A stretch of DNA of 42,500 bases from Cristatella mucedo (taxonomy: Eukaryota > Bryozoa > Phylactolaemata > Cristatellidae): NCBI GenBank assembly GCA_009760855.2, contig WPIO01000016.1, positions 5,697,501 through 5,740,000 on the forward strand. Direction: 5' to 3'. Made by a program: the position numbers and the translations under genes. Positions 31,975 through 42,440 of the stretch are shown here, one piece after another (within the stretch, counting starts at the first letter, position 1; every line of letters begins with the position of its first letter). Below the pieces are notes generated by a model, which did no database searches, was not told where the DNA came from, and worked only from the letters and a program-made list of their open reading frames with translations.

Positions 31975-32333
31975 AGGCGATGACACAACGTATCAGGAAG
32001 CAACAGAAGAGAGCATTCTGTGTCGATGCGACAAGCAGAAAGCACTGTGCCATGTCTGTTGGAGAAGATGGGCAGCCAGGCTTCCAAGGTGAGTCGAGGC
32101 TGTTAGCCATTCGACCTGGTCACACAGCTTGACTGTGTACCGAACAAAAAAGGGTCGCACACATATTGACAAAGGTGCCATAGTTTCTACTTGGTTTCCC
32201 GTTTTTCAATTCTTCACTAGAACCAATACAGACGCCTACACGATGCCTCATGCGGCTTTAGCAGGCGGCCATCGCCGCTGGACCCACACACTGATCGGCA
32301 GGAAGAATGGTGCTGCACGCGTACAGTGCGTAC

Positions 32334-32396
32334 CTTTAGCAAGTCTATTTCCTTGATGCAATCTTGGCGGGCCTTCACGTCGGTCATTTCAAATAT
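32334..32396 (-). CDS. NEK6/7-like kinase, exon 2
   Basis: Residues 62-82, phase 0 on both sides. It encodes IFEMTDVKARQDCIKEIDLL K. It carries helix C with Glu77, the expected salt-bridge partner of Lys58, and closely matches NEK7 (IFDLMDAKARADCIKEIDLLK). Acceptor GCTGCAG, donor GTACGC. Confidence 0.95.
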
Positions 32397-32530
32397 CTGC
32401 AGCGATGCAGACGGACAGCGATAAACAATCAGGCATGTCACAGCGTATTATTAGGCTTTTTCCAATTATTTACTGGGTCCGGTTTTCGACCAGAATTTGT
32501 AAAACTCATAAGCAGCGGTGATAATCGAAC

Positions 32531-32713
32531 CTGCACTTTCTTCAGCGCCACGATTGTGTTGTCCACAGTGCATCGAGCTCGGTAAACGCAGCTGAACTGT
32601 CCCTTTCCGATCTGTTTGTCGATTTCAAAGTTCTTCAGGGTACCGTATATGCTGTCAGAGTTACTAGTCTGGATCGTCACATCACCAAAGTCCATGGACT
32701 CTATTCCCGCCAT
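32531..32713 (-). CDS. NEK6/7-like kinase, first coding exon
   Basis: Residues 1-61. The ATG at 32713-32711 has a good context (GCCATGG) and lies two bases after acceptor CTGTTTTTTAG. It encodes a short N-terminus (MAGIESMDFGDVTIQTSNSD) and then YGTLKNFEIDKQIGKGQFSC, the glycine loop at 36-43, and VALKK with the catalytic Lys58. NEK6/7 kinases lack the long C-terminal coiled coil of other NEKs and have only a short N-terminal extension, as here. An open frame continues upstream past the acceptor but is intronic by this reading. Donor CAG|GTTCGA is weak but preserves phase 0. Confidence 0.93.
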
Positions 32714-33916
32714 GGCTAAAAAACAGCGGAGTTTGAATGGATCTCCAGATGTGTCTCTGCTTGTCAATGCAGACCTACCTAGTTGGTCGTGCGGCTCAGC
32801 CAAAAAGGCCAGCCGAAGGCATCTGTGGGTAAATACGCTGAAGATATGATCAAATTTCATTCGGAAAAGAATTTCCTCAATCAAAAATGAACTCAGTCGC
32901 GTTACGCAGCCTTAGAATTACGGAGACGCAACTATTTTAGCCAAAGGTATGGAATGGGGAGAGCGATGTAGTCGACTTAAGAGTTAGGATCGAAAATGCA
33001 CACATGATACTACCAAAGCGATTCAGCCATCGCGAGCATTGAAAGAAAAACCCAAAAGTTTTCGTACCGTTTTTCAGAGGCAAGCAAACACTCGAAAGCC
33101 GTCACCATACGCGCGACCGAGCGCCAGCCACCACTCTCGGATGCTATGCGACCCTCAACTCACGTCTACCGAATGACGTATGAGCCGCGGCAATCGATGC
33201 ATGGCTGGTGCAGCCTGCCCAATGACGGCGTTGAGCACACATCGTACAGCATATGATAAAAAATTGCTGGAGACAGACTATATCTTTAAAATACACTATG
33301 TTACAGATAGCGTCATTAGTTTACAGACACTTGTGCTGCCCAACACCCCCCACGTAGCCCCCAACCGGATACCCGGCGTGGGGCCCCTCATGGCGACCCT
33401 TCCCCCCACTCCGTGAGCTGCTGCAGTTCCACGATGAAGATGGACACCTACTTCAAGATCAGTCCCGAGATAGTTCGAGCTTACTCTCGCTCGTGCACTG
33501 CATGCTGATGCGTTAGCTTATTAGTTTCAGCAACGACGATATCGCATGAATGGTTGCCACGTATTGGGTCGTCTAGTCTACTTGGGCTCGGTCCAGACGG
33601 TGCAGCTTAATGCTCGCATCGTCGCATTCTTTTGTATGCAGGCCCGACTTCATGGTCCGAGTAGAATAGTCAGGCTAGGTTCGTCTAATAGATTCAAATG
33701 GAAGAGGTGAATTTTCCTACAACTGCTAAATGTTTTCGTAGGATTTCGCGAACGATGGGATTAGCTGAGTTTTCGTGGCCTTACATGTCAGTCGAAGATA
33801 AGGTCTTCGTAGATTCATCGTAAGGCCGACTTCCATTAAACCGAGTAATTAAGATGGAAAAGTTAAACGCATTCGAAAGCTAGAAGTTTGAAAAGAAAGG
33901 AGACATCGTGTCGTAA

Positions 33917-34060
33917 ACAGTGGCGTACCGAAGGGGGCATATGACCCCGGGCACTGGATCGGGCGGGGGAGGGGCGCTGGATCCAGGGGGTGCCAAAATG
34001 GGCGCCTCTACTACTGGGAAGGGGGCGCCGTCTGTGTAGTTCATCCCCGGGTGCACATTA
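33917..34060 (+). mobile_element. Possible hAT-type transposon terminus
   Basis: Starts CAGTGGCGTACCGAAGGGGG, the kind of end seen in many animal hAT-like non-autonomous elements, followed by G- and C-rich runs with CCCCGGGCAC. The matching opposite end (CGCCACTG) was not found nearby, so the element is incomplete or the call is wrong. Confidence 0.3.
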
Positions 34061-34344
34061 TCCTTAGAACACTGGTCGTAAGAGAGTCTCTCGATACTGC
34101 CATCGGTAACTTCAGAGCTTCGCTTCGATGGCCACCTCGAGGTGCCGAAGAAATTAATTTTTTCGCTTGGCTTCAATTTCATCAGTCCGGAGATTCCATC
34201 GGACATACTGTCGGTGGCATGATCTTCACCGTGTTTGCTTTAGCATGCTGACCTAATCTTCGAGACGCTCGACGCATGCTCGATACCGTGTACGTCACAA
34301 ATCCTTGGGTATTGATTCTCTTGCGGCCGGTTGTAAGGCACCTG

Positions 34345-34405
34345 TGCGGAGATGAATTGCTCTGAGAGTGCTGTAAAACCTATTATTATTTTTATTATTA
34401 TTATG
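34345..34405 (+). mobile_element. LINE/SINE 3' tail scrap
   Basis: GGCACCTGTGCGGAGATGAATT then CTCTGAGAGTGCTGTAAAACC precedes (ATT)n, the order of the 3' module in other copies. Diverged. Confidence 0.55.
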
Positions 34406-34879
34406 CACATTTCCTATCAGTTTCCATTTTAAGACATTAAATTGACTAAAGTGCAGCACTACTCTCATTGAATGTCAAGATATGCTTGAGTATAATGAGA
34501 GCTCACTACTGTTATTAATACAAATTAATGTAGCTCGCAATGGAGAGTTGCAAGCGGTGTTCGAGTGGCACTACAAAGCTAGCGAAAGGCGTCCACAAGA
34601 TTTCGTTGGAACTCGTCTCGAACAGTCTATAAAAGCGAAAGCGTGTATAGAAGCCGGGAGGTTTTGAATTTTTAAGAGATTGAATATCGCGACGAGAGAC
34701 CGAGCTTCGAATCTAGCTAATAAAGCTGACCGCAAGCGAGCAAAATCGTATGGCAAAACAATTCTGGCTCTGGCATCAGGGACCTATTTCGCCGGGTGAG
34801 TGAAACACTGCTTTTCACACGACTCCTCGCCACGACTGTTGGTCGAGAGAGTGGAAATGCTGAACCAATCTGCAAATAG

Positions 34880-35250
34880 CGCCTCGGCGGCAATAGACCT
34901 CGATAGACGGCGCGAATCGCTCGCCGCCCGAGCGCGGAGTCGGACAGGGCTCAGTGCGCCTGCGCGTTGAAGTCTGCCTGCGAGCGGCGGTTCCTCGGCG
35001 GCGGCCGACGCGGTGGCGGCGGCGGCCGCCTCTCGATCGGCCGCCGCCGCCGCAGCGTATCCCCCATTCATTCACGACTGTTTATTCTTCATTCACGCTC
35101 ATGCTATGCTGTCGATTGCACGCTGCTATTGACCGACTCCTGCGTTCCCAGCGCCACGACCAATGCGGCCGCGTGGAAAGCGATGGGAACGGAGTTATCC
35201 TCCTCCGAATTCCTCTGAGACGCGCTGCGCTCGAAGTGTGAACTGGACTT
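34880..35250. promoter_or_regulatory. CpG-rich block, possible promoter
   Basis: Strongly CpG-rich, with repeated CGG/CCG triplets, a GC hairpin (35015-35028 against 35038-35051) and an NRF1-like TGCGCCTGCGCG at about 34957-34968. Such blocks often mark promoters. It lies about 2.2 kb upstream of the kinase coding start on the kinase's strand side, so it could be its promoter and first exon, or belong to an unknown gene. The alanine-rich frames here are products of the triplets. Confidence 0.3.
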
Positions 35251-35649
35251 GGCCGTCGTCGCAGAGCTGAGTTGTGTTTCAGAGACACGCTAACGCGGCT
35301 AACGCGTTTGCGATTTTGGGGCGGGTAATTGGGTTGGGTAATTAGAAATGTAACGAATTGAGTAGAAAATCTAGTTGCAGGACACTCGGCTAATCGTAAT
35401 CGGAAATTAACTAGATAATTGCTGCATTCCATATCACAGATAGTGCCCTGAGCACAGAGGATGGCAAAACGCTAGCAGCTGTTTAAGGAAGTGTTGGTCT
35501 CGGCTGTGGTCGCTCGGTATTGGCTTTATCGCTACTGTAACAGTGGCGTTGCCCTGGAAGCCACTTGGGAAGTGTTATCGGAATTTTAAGGTGGGGTCTG
35601 GGTGTATTTTTGGTGGTAAAAAAGGAGGCTTGAATCGCTATAATATGGG

Positions 35650-36050
35650 TTGAGGCAACGCAGCCCCGAGCTTTCAGTGTGGGGACCCAAGGAGAGGATC
35701 ACACCTACCCCTCCGACTTCGGCCATGCATTGCGCATAATTCAAGTCCTTTGGATGTCATGCTTTCAGTTCGTGCGGCCCCAAAAAGAGCGGAACTCTTT
35801 GCCAAATGACACTCGTTACATTCGAAGACGTGAGATTCATAGCAAAGGTAAACCCTCTATTTCTTGCAGCATATGCCGCGTCCGTGAGATTCATCGTTCG
35901 CTCGATTTTGCTTGCTCGCTATTGGTCTATTTATTGTCGCCACTCCGAGCTGCTATGCTTCATTAAGCCTATGTGCGAACTGCACAGAAAGAGATTCAGT
36001 TCTCTCTTAGAAATTTAGGTAAATACTTTTATTTTTTATATTATTATCAT
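35650..36050 (+). mobile_element. LINE relic with 3' tail
   Basis: The translated block SFQFVRPQKERNSLPND resembles the WNSLPNDIR end of CR1/RTE-like ORF2. At 35977-36010 comes GCACAGAAAGAGATTCAGTTCTCTC, the inner stem of the shared 3' module, and then an AT-rich tail to about 36050. Confidence 0.55.
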
Positions 36051-36710
36051 TATCTGACAATTGTTACGGCTGCCGCTGGAATGGTCGACGCTCTGAGCGT
36101 AGCTCGCCCAAGCAATAGCCGGATGTAGGATGTCGCGAGCGCTACCGATCCGCCGATGGTCTGAGGGGTTCTTCGTAAGCACGCCGAAAAGTGCAGGAGT
36201 ACAGAAGTCGCGTAAGCCAAGAGAAAACTGCTGGGTCGTGGAGCGGACTAGGCAGACTGTCCAATAGACCGATCGGGCGACAGTACGCCCGATTGGAGAG
36301 AAGTGACCACGCTGCACGGAGGACAGAAGTCGGCTGCGTTGCATAGAAGGTGACACCACGTTGCGAGTAGAATGCGTGAGTCGGTGGTCCTCTTGCTGGA
36401 AATTAAAACGCTTAAGATCAAAACTAGCCGCCTTCCAATATAGAGCTTGGGAGCTGGGCTTATTTGGAATTGAGCTCGACGAGCGGTCAACAAATAATGG
36501 CGACTTAATGCAACTCCAGCAGTGGCTTAGCCGCGTCGTTGCATTCTGATGACAAACGTAGCGCACAGCGGTCGTCAGCATAAAACGGCACAGCGAGCAG
36601 TCCGAGAAGCTGCTGAAGACGGCGCTGAGTGGAGCCATCGCTATAGGAAGACCAGCAACGCCTCCTGACTGTTGACCTTTGACCGATAACATTTCCAAGG
36701 ACGCCTCCAC
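36036..36710 (-). other. Unrecognised 224-codon open frame
   Basis: A continuous minus-strand frame of 224 codons, the longest here not explained by a known element or simple repeat. It begins MEASLEMLSVKGQQSGGVAG and ends in Ile codons from the ATT-rich tail of the neighbouring LINE relic. It has no recognisable domain, signal peptide or motif. The composition looks non-coding (many Ser, Arg, Cys and His). It is more likely a chance frame or TE antisense than a gene. Confidence 0.2.
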
Positions 36711-38100
36711 CGAAAGAAAACTTCAAGCTTTTAATCGCGGGCCACGCAAGAAACCGGTTAGAATCTCGCCGGAAGGTCAGAGCAAAAATTAGGAAGATTA
36801 GTCGCGAACTGCAGCCACCGGACTTTCTAATCTATCCTGTAAAAACAGACACCGAGGTCAAGGTAATGCAAGTGCTGTCACTTATCAATAAATGTAATTT
36901 TAAATGCAATTCTCGTATTTTAAAACTGAATATTCAGTTGGATATCAAATTATGAAATAGCGATGAGCAGGCTCTTGTTCAGCGCGTTATTGAATTACGT
37001 ATTTAATTGTTTTGAAGAATATCTCCGAGAGGAACGCGAATTTTCTAATTAATTTTGCATTAAATATTCCAGAAAAGTGTTCGTTTAAGTATTAAAGTCT
37101 TTGAATTTTAAATTGATTTTTGCTTGGTTTTCGCTGGCAAAGGCTTGTCCAGAATATTTGTTTCCGTGAATGTCATTGTAAACTAGCACCAGAGCTACTT
37201 TGGCGAACCGGAGGGATGCACAGCATGCACCTGAGTGCGGTTATGACGTCATTGCCGATTTCACGTCATCTTTGTACTCTTTGCGATGCCGCCGTACAAG
37301 CCTCGTGAGAAAAAGGAAATACGTTGAAACATGACTGAACCTAGCCGCCGCGGTCAGTCGGTAACTAAAAATGAAGCGGAGCTAGTAAATCGCTGCTTGC
37401 CCAGCGCTCACGTGACGCGGATGCCGTGCCGCATCCGTGCTGCCGCGTTTCCCAGGGTAAAGCGTTGCGAGTACCGGTCAAAAGCCAGCTGTAAGCTCAT
37501 TAAAATTTATCGAGATCGATTTTTATTGCAGTTTTAAATTCATTAATTAATTTATCTTGCTGACGAGCCACGGCGGCATACGCTTCGTCGCGGAACGATG
37601 CTCAGTCGGTTCGAGCATTATCCGAGGAGTCATTCCTGAAGTGGCTGCTGGAATCTCGAATACCATCGAGTTTCTTAGGGAGTCTCGTGATAAGCTCTAC
37701 TTAGCAAAAACTAAACGGGAAAATGGTGAACGCAGAGTGCTCAAATTGACAGAGTTATCCTCTGGAGACAACGCCGCTTCGCAGAGACACGGCAGAAGCG
37801 AGCCTTTTTGCTTGGACGGCAGTAGTATCGACACGCGCAGAGAATCAGACTGTTTATGAAGCGGGCCTCTGGCGACGAATTTTTAGATTAGGTCCGCTTA
37901 AAACTAAATGAAATTAGGTTAGGTCCTCTTAGACTAATAGTTCTTCCGCTTCTTACTGTGAACGCCAACAGTCTAGGGGCCAAGTGAGAAGCGTTTCGGA
38001 TTGTCGGAGGGTGAAAGTGTGTCCAACGTCGAGTGCTGTTGGCGGGGGGGGGGGCGGTCGCTGTACGTCTCGCCGTCTTTTTGGGACTATCCCATGGATT
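36711..38100. other. Unassigned region
   Basis: AT-rich at 36880-37120, then several short frames (a 100-codon frame at 37557-37859 among them) with no recognised domain. A G run lies at about 38042-38052. Confidence 0.45.
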
Positions 38101-38104
38101 GGTA

Positions 38105-38165
38105 GAAGGTGGTTGCTTTCACGACCTCGGTCCCGAGGTCGTGGGTTCGATTACTAAAATACTTC
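38105..38165 (+). mobile_element. SINE head with B box
   Basis: TGGTAGAAGGTGG (A-box-like) is followed by a palindrome CACGACCTCGG-TC-CCGAGGTCGTG and the B box GGTTCGATTAC. No tail is visible. The same palindrome recurs at 38838. Confidence 0.6.
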
Positions 38166-38397
38166 GAGCCTACGTGGCTATTGCAAGCTTTTGCTGGTTT
38201 GGTAGGATAAGAAAAAAACCCGAGGCATCTAGTAAGTGATGAGTAAAGAGACGTCGTTTAAATCGACCAATCGCATCGTCACCGATCTACCGGCCTCTCG
38301 CGCGCGCGCGAGAACGGCAAAATGAGGTAAGGTAGGGGCACGCAAACTGCAAGGCAGGCGAGCTGCAGGAATGACACGAGTGCGTGCACCCTATTTG

Positions 38398-38540
38398 TAA
38401 TGATTCATTTGATATGGCCCCTCGGAGAACTCAATCTCTTTCTAGGCACTTTACATCTGGCTTTAATAATAATAATAATAATAATGCACTTGATAAAGCG
38501 CCCTCAGAGAACTCAGTCTCTCTCTAGGCGCTTTACATTA
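38398..38540 (-). mobile_element. Two LINE/SINE 3' tails in tandem
   Basis: Two copies of the minus-strand 3' module follow one another. The first (about 38400-38458) lacks its tail, and the second (38465-38537) has an AAT tail and a perfect outer stem AAAGCGCC...GGCGCTTT at 38495-38534. The second appears to have inserted within or beside the first. Confidence 0.75.
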
Positions 38541-38824
38541 GGGCTTTTGCTGCTTTATTTTCAATTTAAAACCAATTTGTCACAATGGCGACGCAGAGAC
38601 GTGTTTGCAAGTTGTTGACGACGGATTTGTCTCTTGTGCTTAGAAGAAGCTGTGAGTAATTGATGCTATCAGTGCTGGAGCAGCAAATAGTTTATTTTAT
38701 TAGCCGCTAAAAGATGGCAGCCCTGTGCACCACATTATGAACTATTCATTAGCCGAGTCGGGAACGCGGCTTTTGAATAAGTCAGCTGGAGCTCTGAATA
38801 AACCCAGTACTGGAATTGACGCAT

Positions 38825-38970
38825 CAGCAAACACTTTTCACGACCTCGGTCCCGAGGTCGTGGATTCGAATCCTGCGGTGGGCGATCCTTTATCGCCACT
38901 GCAAGCGGTAGTGATAGCCGTAAAGGCTCTTCTGTCGGTATACAAAAGAGGCTGTTAAATCAGCTAGTAT
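38825..38970 (+). mobile_element. SINE with canonical B box
   Basis: The palindrome CACGACCTCGG-TC-CCGAGGTCGTG (38838-38861) leads into the B box GGATTCGAATCC. Then comes GATCCTTTATCGCCACTGC, GTGATAGCCGTAAAGGCTC and AGAGGCTGTTAAATCAGC, the body shared with 18660-18800. This links the tRNA head to that body type. Confidence 0.7.
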
Positions 38971-39169
38971 TTATTGGCATCATTGAAACATGCTCACCGT
39001 CATATCCAGATCCAGATCCAGGACTCCATCAAGGTCGCAGCGGCATGTATTTTTTGGCTTCTCCTTAACTAGTTCTGAGTAACCCAGGGCCACACAAATT
39101 TATTGAGGTTCTTCACATTAGTAAAAAGCCAGTTTATCTATTATTTGCTTGTCTTATCGCAGCTTCCTG

Positions 39170-39462
39170 ATAGTGAAAAGCTTCTTACGCAACGACATCT
39201 ACTCTCTAACTGCCGACTGTGGCACATCTTTTTCAGCGGTCCTGGACTGCTACTTCTATGCTACTCACTACCGCAACTGCTCTCCTAACTCTGCTATACT
39301 TCCCACTTTCTCTTTGTTGCGTGAGACGAAGTCTGTTGGGTACCGAATGCGTACCGAAAGCCGCTTAGGCTGTGAGTGCGCTATACAAAACTCTCCTGCG
39401 TAACACCCACATGGTCTTTATGACTTTGTGGAGTTACTGAAGGAGATACATTACATTACATT
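39170..39462 (+). mobile_element. LINE family 2 3' end with TTACA tail
   Basis: Closely similar to 3600-3870 over about 250 bp, including TTTGTTGCGTGAGACGAAGT, GTACCGAATGC...CCGAAAGCC and the terminal TTACA repeats. It is non-coding 3' UTR plus tail. Confidence 0.85.
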
Positions 39463-40860
39463 ACAAAGCTGCACGAAAAGTTGTAACGGAGATTTCTTGA
39501 TAGAACGCACGTACATGCAGGCTTGAGCACTACTACATGCCAAACATTTGTTGCGACAACTATTCTATTCGGAACAACACTAGGAGGGGCAGCTCATATC
39601 AGCAGGTACGCGATCCCAGTCGTACCCTTCGAACTTTCTCTCTTTCGTCCAAGCAGCGAAATTAAAAGTGATCATACGTCAGCAACTACATCAGCTTGCG
39701 TTAGCTGCTGGTGCGAAAGAAAGTCTGTCACAGATGCGATAACTTAATAATTTGCGAATCAAATTTATAGAGCAACAAACCGAGGCCTCCGATCATAATC
39801 GTAAGCGAAGCAGCAATAATGCTCCACCAATAGCTTGGCTTAGAAAATTGCAGTCGATAAACCTTAGTTTAGCTGCTGCCGATGTTCACCCCATTTTCCA
39901 CAGTTATCTTAGGCGGTAATAGCTGATTAAAATTAAAAACTGATCCGCCCTACTATAATTCACGGAGTTAAATTTATCCACGGTGTTAGGGCTCACTTTC
40001 ATATTAGTGTACAGACTACTGCGACGGGCGACATACAAATGGTCCCTTATCGCCACCCTTTAGAGGTTAAGTAAAACACAAGTTGCTGGCACAAAAACAA
40101 GAGAGAGTAGCTTACGATCTATTCATCTAGAGCCTTACACCTTGCAGTCACAGATTAAAAAAGAAAACTCGCTGGTAAACTACTTACGCTACTTACGCTA
40201 CGAGGATGCAACAGCTCAAAATATAATGTAATATAATATAATATAATATAAAGAAATGTAGACGAGGCCGAAATCTCGAAGTGCCAAAGTGCCTGGTTCT
40301 GAAATACATGGCTGTGCTACGAATCTCGACAGAGACTAATCATTCCAGGTTGTAAGGAATGCGACCGACATTCGGCAGTGAAATATTATGGTGGGTCTAA
40401 CCTTCTGGATTTTGAGTAAAGCGCCAACACTTGCGGATGAATTTTTGCTTGCTTAATTTAGCATCTCTAAAAAGGATTCCGCTCTTGCCGAAGCTATCGA
40501 TCTGCGCCTGTCCGACTACTCAGGTGCGTTGCGAGGGGCCAGAAAGTAGAAGAACCCACAGATTTGGTTGGTACCATAAAATCAAGTCGTTTTGGGAGTT
40601 TGATTTTTTCCTGATCAAACCGATCTCGATTGCAATCTTTAACTCTGCCTCCGCAAGAAAGCTCACTTGTTATACTAAGCTGTTAATCAAAGTAAGTATC
40701 AGTTGATAGCGCACTTTTAATAAACTTCGTGATAGCAAGTATAGCTGCTATTGCAGGCTTTGGCATTTATTGTACAGGTGCAGTTTATAGCGTTCCACCT
40801 TAGCCATCGTGGACTCGATGAGGCCATCGACTGTGCAAGGAAAGAGGCTTGCTACTTGGC
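39463..40860. other. Unassigned region with ATAAT repeats
   Basis: No exon recognised. A short (ATAAT)n run lies at 40220-40252. The rest is unique-looking in this window. Confidence 0.45.
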
Positions 40861-40862
40861 CT

Positions 40863-40864
<2 letters not shown>

Positions 40865-40908
<44 letters not shown>

Positions 40909-40922
40909 TATATATATATATA
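40865..40922. repeat. (TA)n microsatellite
   Basis: About 55 bp of TA with one AATT interruption, immediately before a palindromic element. Confidence 0.95.
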
Positions 40923-40937
40923 CTTTATTATATAATT

Positions 40938-41011
40938 AGTAGAGACAATATAATATATTACAGTTAATATATATATATATATTAATTGTAATCTATTATA
41001 TTGTCTCTACT
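40938..41011. repeat. 74-bp near-perfect palindrome
   Basis: The left arm from 40938 (AGTAGAGACAATATAATA...) pairs with the right arm ending at 41011 (...TATATTGTCTCTACT) over about 36 bp, with two or three mismatches and an AT centre. It could be a miniature inverted-repeat transposon with no spacer. Confidence 0.88.
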
Positions 41012-41178
41012 GATTAAAGCGAGAAAGTCCGTCACGCCGCAAGATGGCGCACTTGCGTCCCGTGGCTAGATGGCACACTTCCGTCAAGCGGCAATATGAC
41101 GAAGCATTGTCTTCTGTGAACATTACTACGACTCAGCGAAGCGATTCCACAGGCAGTGAGCTGCTCGTAAATAATACA

Positions 41179-41187
<9 letters not shown>

Positions 41188-41227
<40 letters not shown>

Positions 41228-41231
41228 ATCC

Positions 41232-41274
<43 letters not shown>
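41188..41274. repeat. (TA)n-(TG)n-(TA)n microsatellite
   Basis: Two TA tracts separated by a short TG run and CCTAAT. Upstream, at 41040-41092, a unit of about 26 bp beginning AGATGGCGCACTTGCGTC is repeated once in altered form. Confidence 0.92.
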
Positions 41275-41276
<2 letters not shown>

Positions 41277-41609
41277 CTGGCTGACAACCATGAGTGCAGA
41301 AAAAAGACTCGATGCAAGCTCAGTGCTTGGATTTGTCAGCCGTGTAAGGCAGAGCGTGGTTTTCAAAGATGAGTGAAATGTTGCTGGAATAAAAATTAGA
41401 AAAATGGCCGAAGAGTAAGGTCACGGTCGAGCCAGCAAAGCCGCAGGCGAGCTAGCAAGGTCACGGCGCCCCATCGGTCGCTAGTAGAACTTGACGACTT
41501 GAGTGACGGTATGTAGGATGATTGCTCCAATTTGCCTATCCATAAACATGGTCCTCTGTGAGGCCTAATTAGACGCTCTCGCCCAAGCGCTTCGGGAATA
41601 GGCCGGTTT

Positions 41610-41800
41610 GCAGTTGCCACATCACACCTTTTCTCGCCGACCTGCACTGGCTACCAATCAAGCAATGGATCGACTTCGCAGTTGCGTCGCTCACTTTTAG
41701 GTCTCTTCATTGTGTGGCTCCAGCCTACGTATCAGATCTACTCCCCCTATAAATCTAAGCATCGTACCACCCGCTTTTCGGAATCTAATTGGTTAGCTTT
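41610..41800 (+). mobile_element. CR1-like LINE fragment
   Basis: Encodes, with breaks, LADLHWLPIKQWIDF, SLTFRSLHCVAPAYVSDL and TTRFSESN, matching the copies at 11844, 8355 and 21145. It stops abruptly at about 41795 with no 3' UTR. Confidence 0.85.
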
Positions 41801-41869
41801 TAACCCACCCAATAGTTTTTCCTTTTATTTTTACCTCTGAACGGGCAATCGCGACAATCTTTTTGAGGT

Positions 41870-42440
41870 ACGACGGTGGCGCGTCATTTAAAGGCGCGCT
41901 CAAGAAATATCCACACCGCAGCTGCAAAGCGTTTCTGCTTTGCCGATAGCGTTACGGAAGCGATATTGCGACGACGAGCTCGCGTCGTGCCGCGTCTCGA
42001 GCCGGCATCAGAGTGTGCTAGCTGCTCCGTAAATTCCTTGCGCGCTCGACCCTGCGACGCGTAAGCTCTGAAGCGCACGCCGACAGCGGCGGCGGCGGCG
42101 GCGTCTCTAGGTCGTCGACCGCTCGTCGACGGTCGCCAACTCTCCGGAGCTACACTAGTGCGGCTGTCCGCTCCCTCTACCGTACAGCCGTCCGCCATTC
42201 ATCACGGCGCTCGCGCGCGCGCGACGCTTTCGCTTGGCGCGACGCCGTTAGGAGCCCTCCGAGCCGGCGCCTGCCGCTGGCTTGGCCGACTCGCGCCGTA
42301 ACGAGGCTCGGCGTAACGCAGCGCCCGACGCTCATCGTCGTCATCCAATTCAGCGTCGCTCGCCATTCGTTAAGCACTGTCCCCGTCGACTTCGATCGAC
42401 GAGGACCTACTGAGACAGGCTTCTTTTCTTTCCTTCCGAA
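41870..42440. other. CpG-rich block at window end
   Basis: Dense in CpG, with CGG and CGCG repeats. Minus-strand frames stay open here (one about 94 codons, beginning near 42459 with KYFSLRFGRKEKKPVS after the boundary). They resemble no protein I recognise, and GC-rich DNA has few stops. This may be a promoter and first exon of a gene on the minus strand that extends leftwards, or an off-window gene; neither is shown. Confidence 0.3.

Larger units (their letters stand above)
26810..32715 (-). other. NEK6/NEK7-like kinase gene, all coding exons
   Basis: Seven minus-strand exons (32713-32531, 32396-32334, 30550-30440, 30251-30143, 27991-27884, 27361-27267, 27106-26810) join into one 321-codon frame. 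It matches human NEK6 and NEK7 (313 and 302 residues) from the glycine loop to the end of the kinase domain. NEK6 and NEK7 act downstream of NEK9 in mitotic spindle assembly and cytokinesis; NEK7 also licenses NLRP3 in vertebrates. Only the mitotic role is likely to apply in an invertebrate. The ATG is preceded by GCC and lies two bases after a TTTTTTAG acceptor, so a 5' non-coding exon must exist upstream. The gene converges on the transporter gene, with about 9.7 kb between the stop codons. Confidence 0.93.
32716..34880. other. Upstream of kinase coding start, unassigned
   Basis: Expected to hold the 5' intron and possibly the non-coding first exon of the kinase gene. One candidate is a minus-strand GTGAGT donor at about 33168 (sequence GACGTGAGTTG) with a CRE-like TGACGTA just upstream. 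No proof is available. A retroelement-like tail lies at 34345-34405 and a possible DNA-transposon end at 33917. Confidence 0.35.

Noticed and set aside
32714-32884. Longer kinase N-terminus from an upstream in-frame ATG at 32884
   Set aside because: A strong splice acceptor (CTGTTTTTTAG) lies between it and the 32713 ATG. The upstream peptide has no match to NEK6/7.
34784-35075. Alanine-rich or arginine-rich protein on the minus strand
   Set aside because: Low-complexity CGG/CCG triplets in a CpG block; no supporting start, splice sites or similarity.
36036-36710. 224-codon frame as a real gene
   Set aside because: No recognised domain, odd composition, and its end lies in a retroelement tail. 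Listed only as an unrecognised frame with low confidence.
37284-37326. Short frame MPPYKPREKKEIR
   Set aside because: Only 13 codons, with no neighbours to make a gene.
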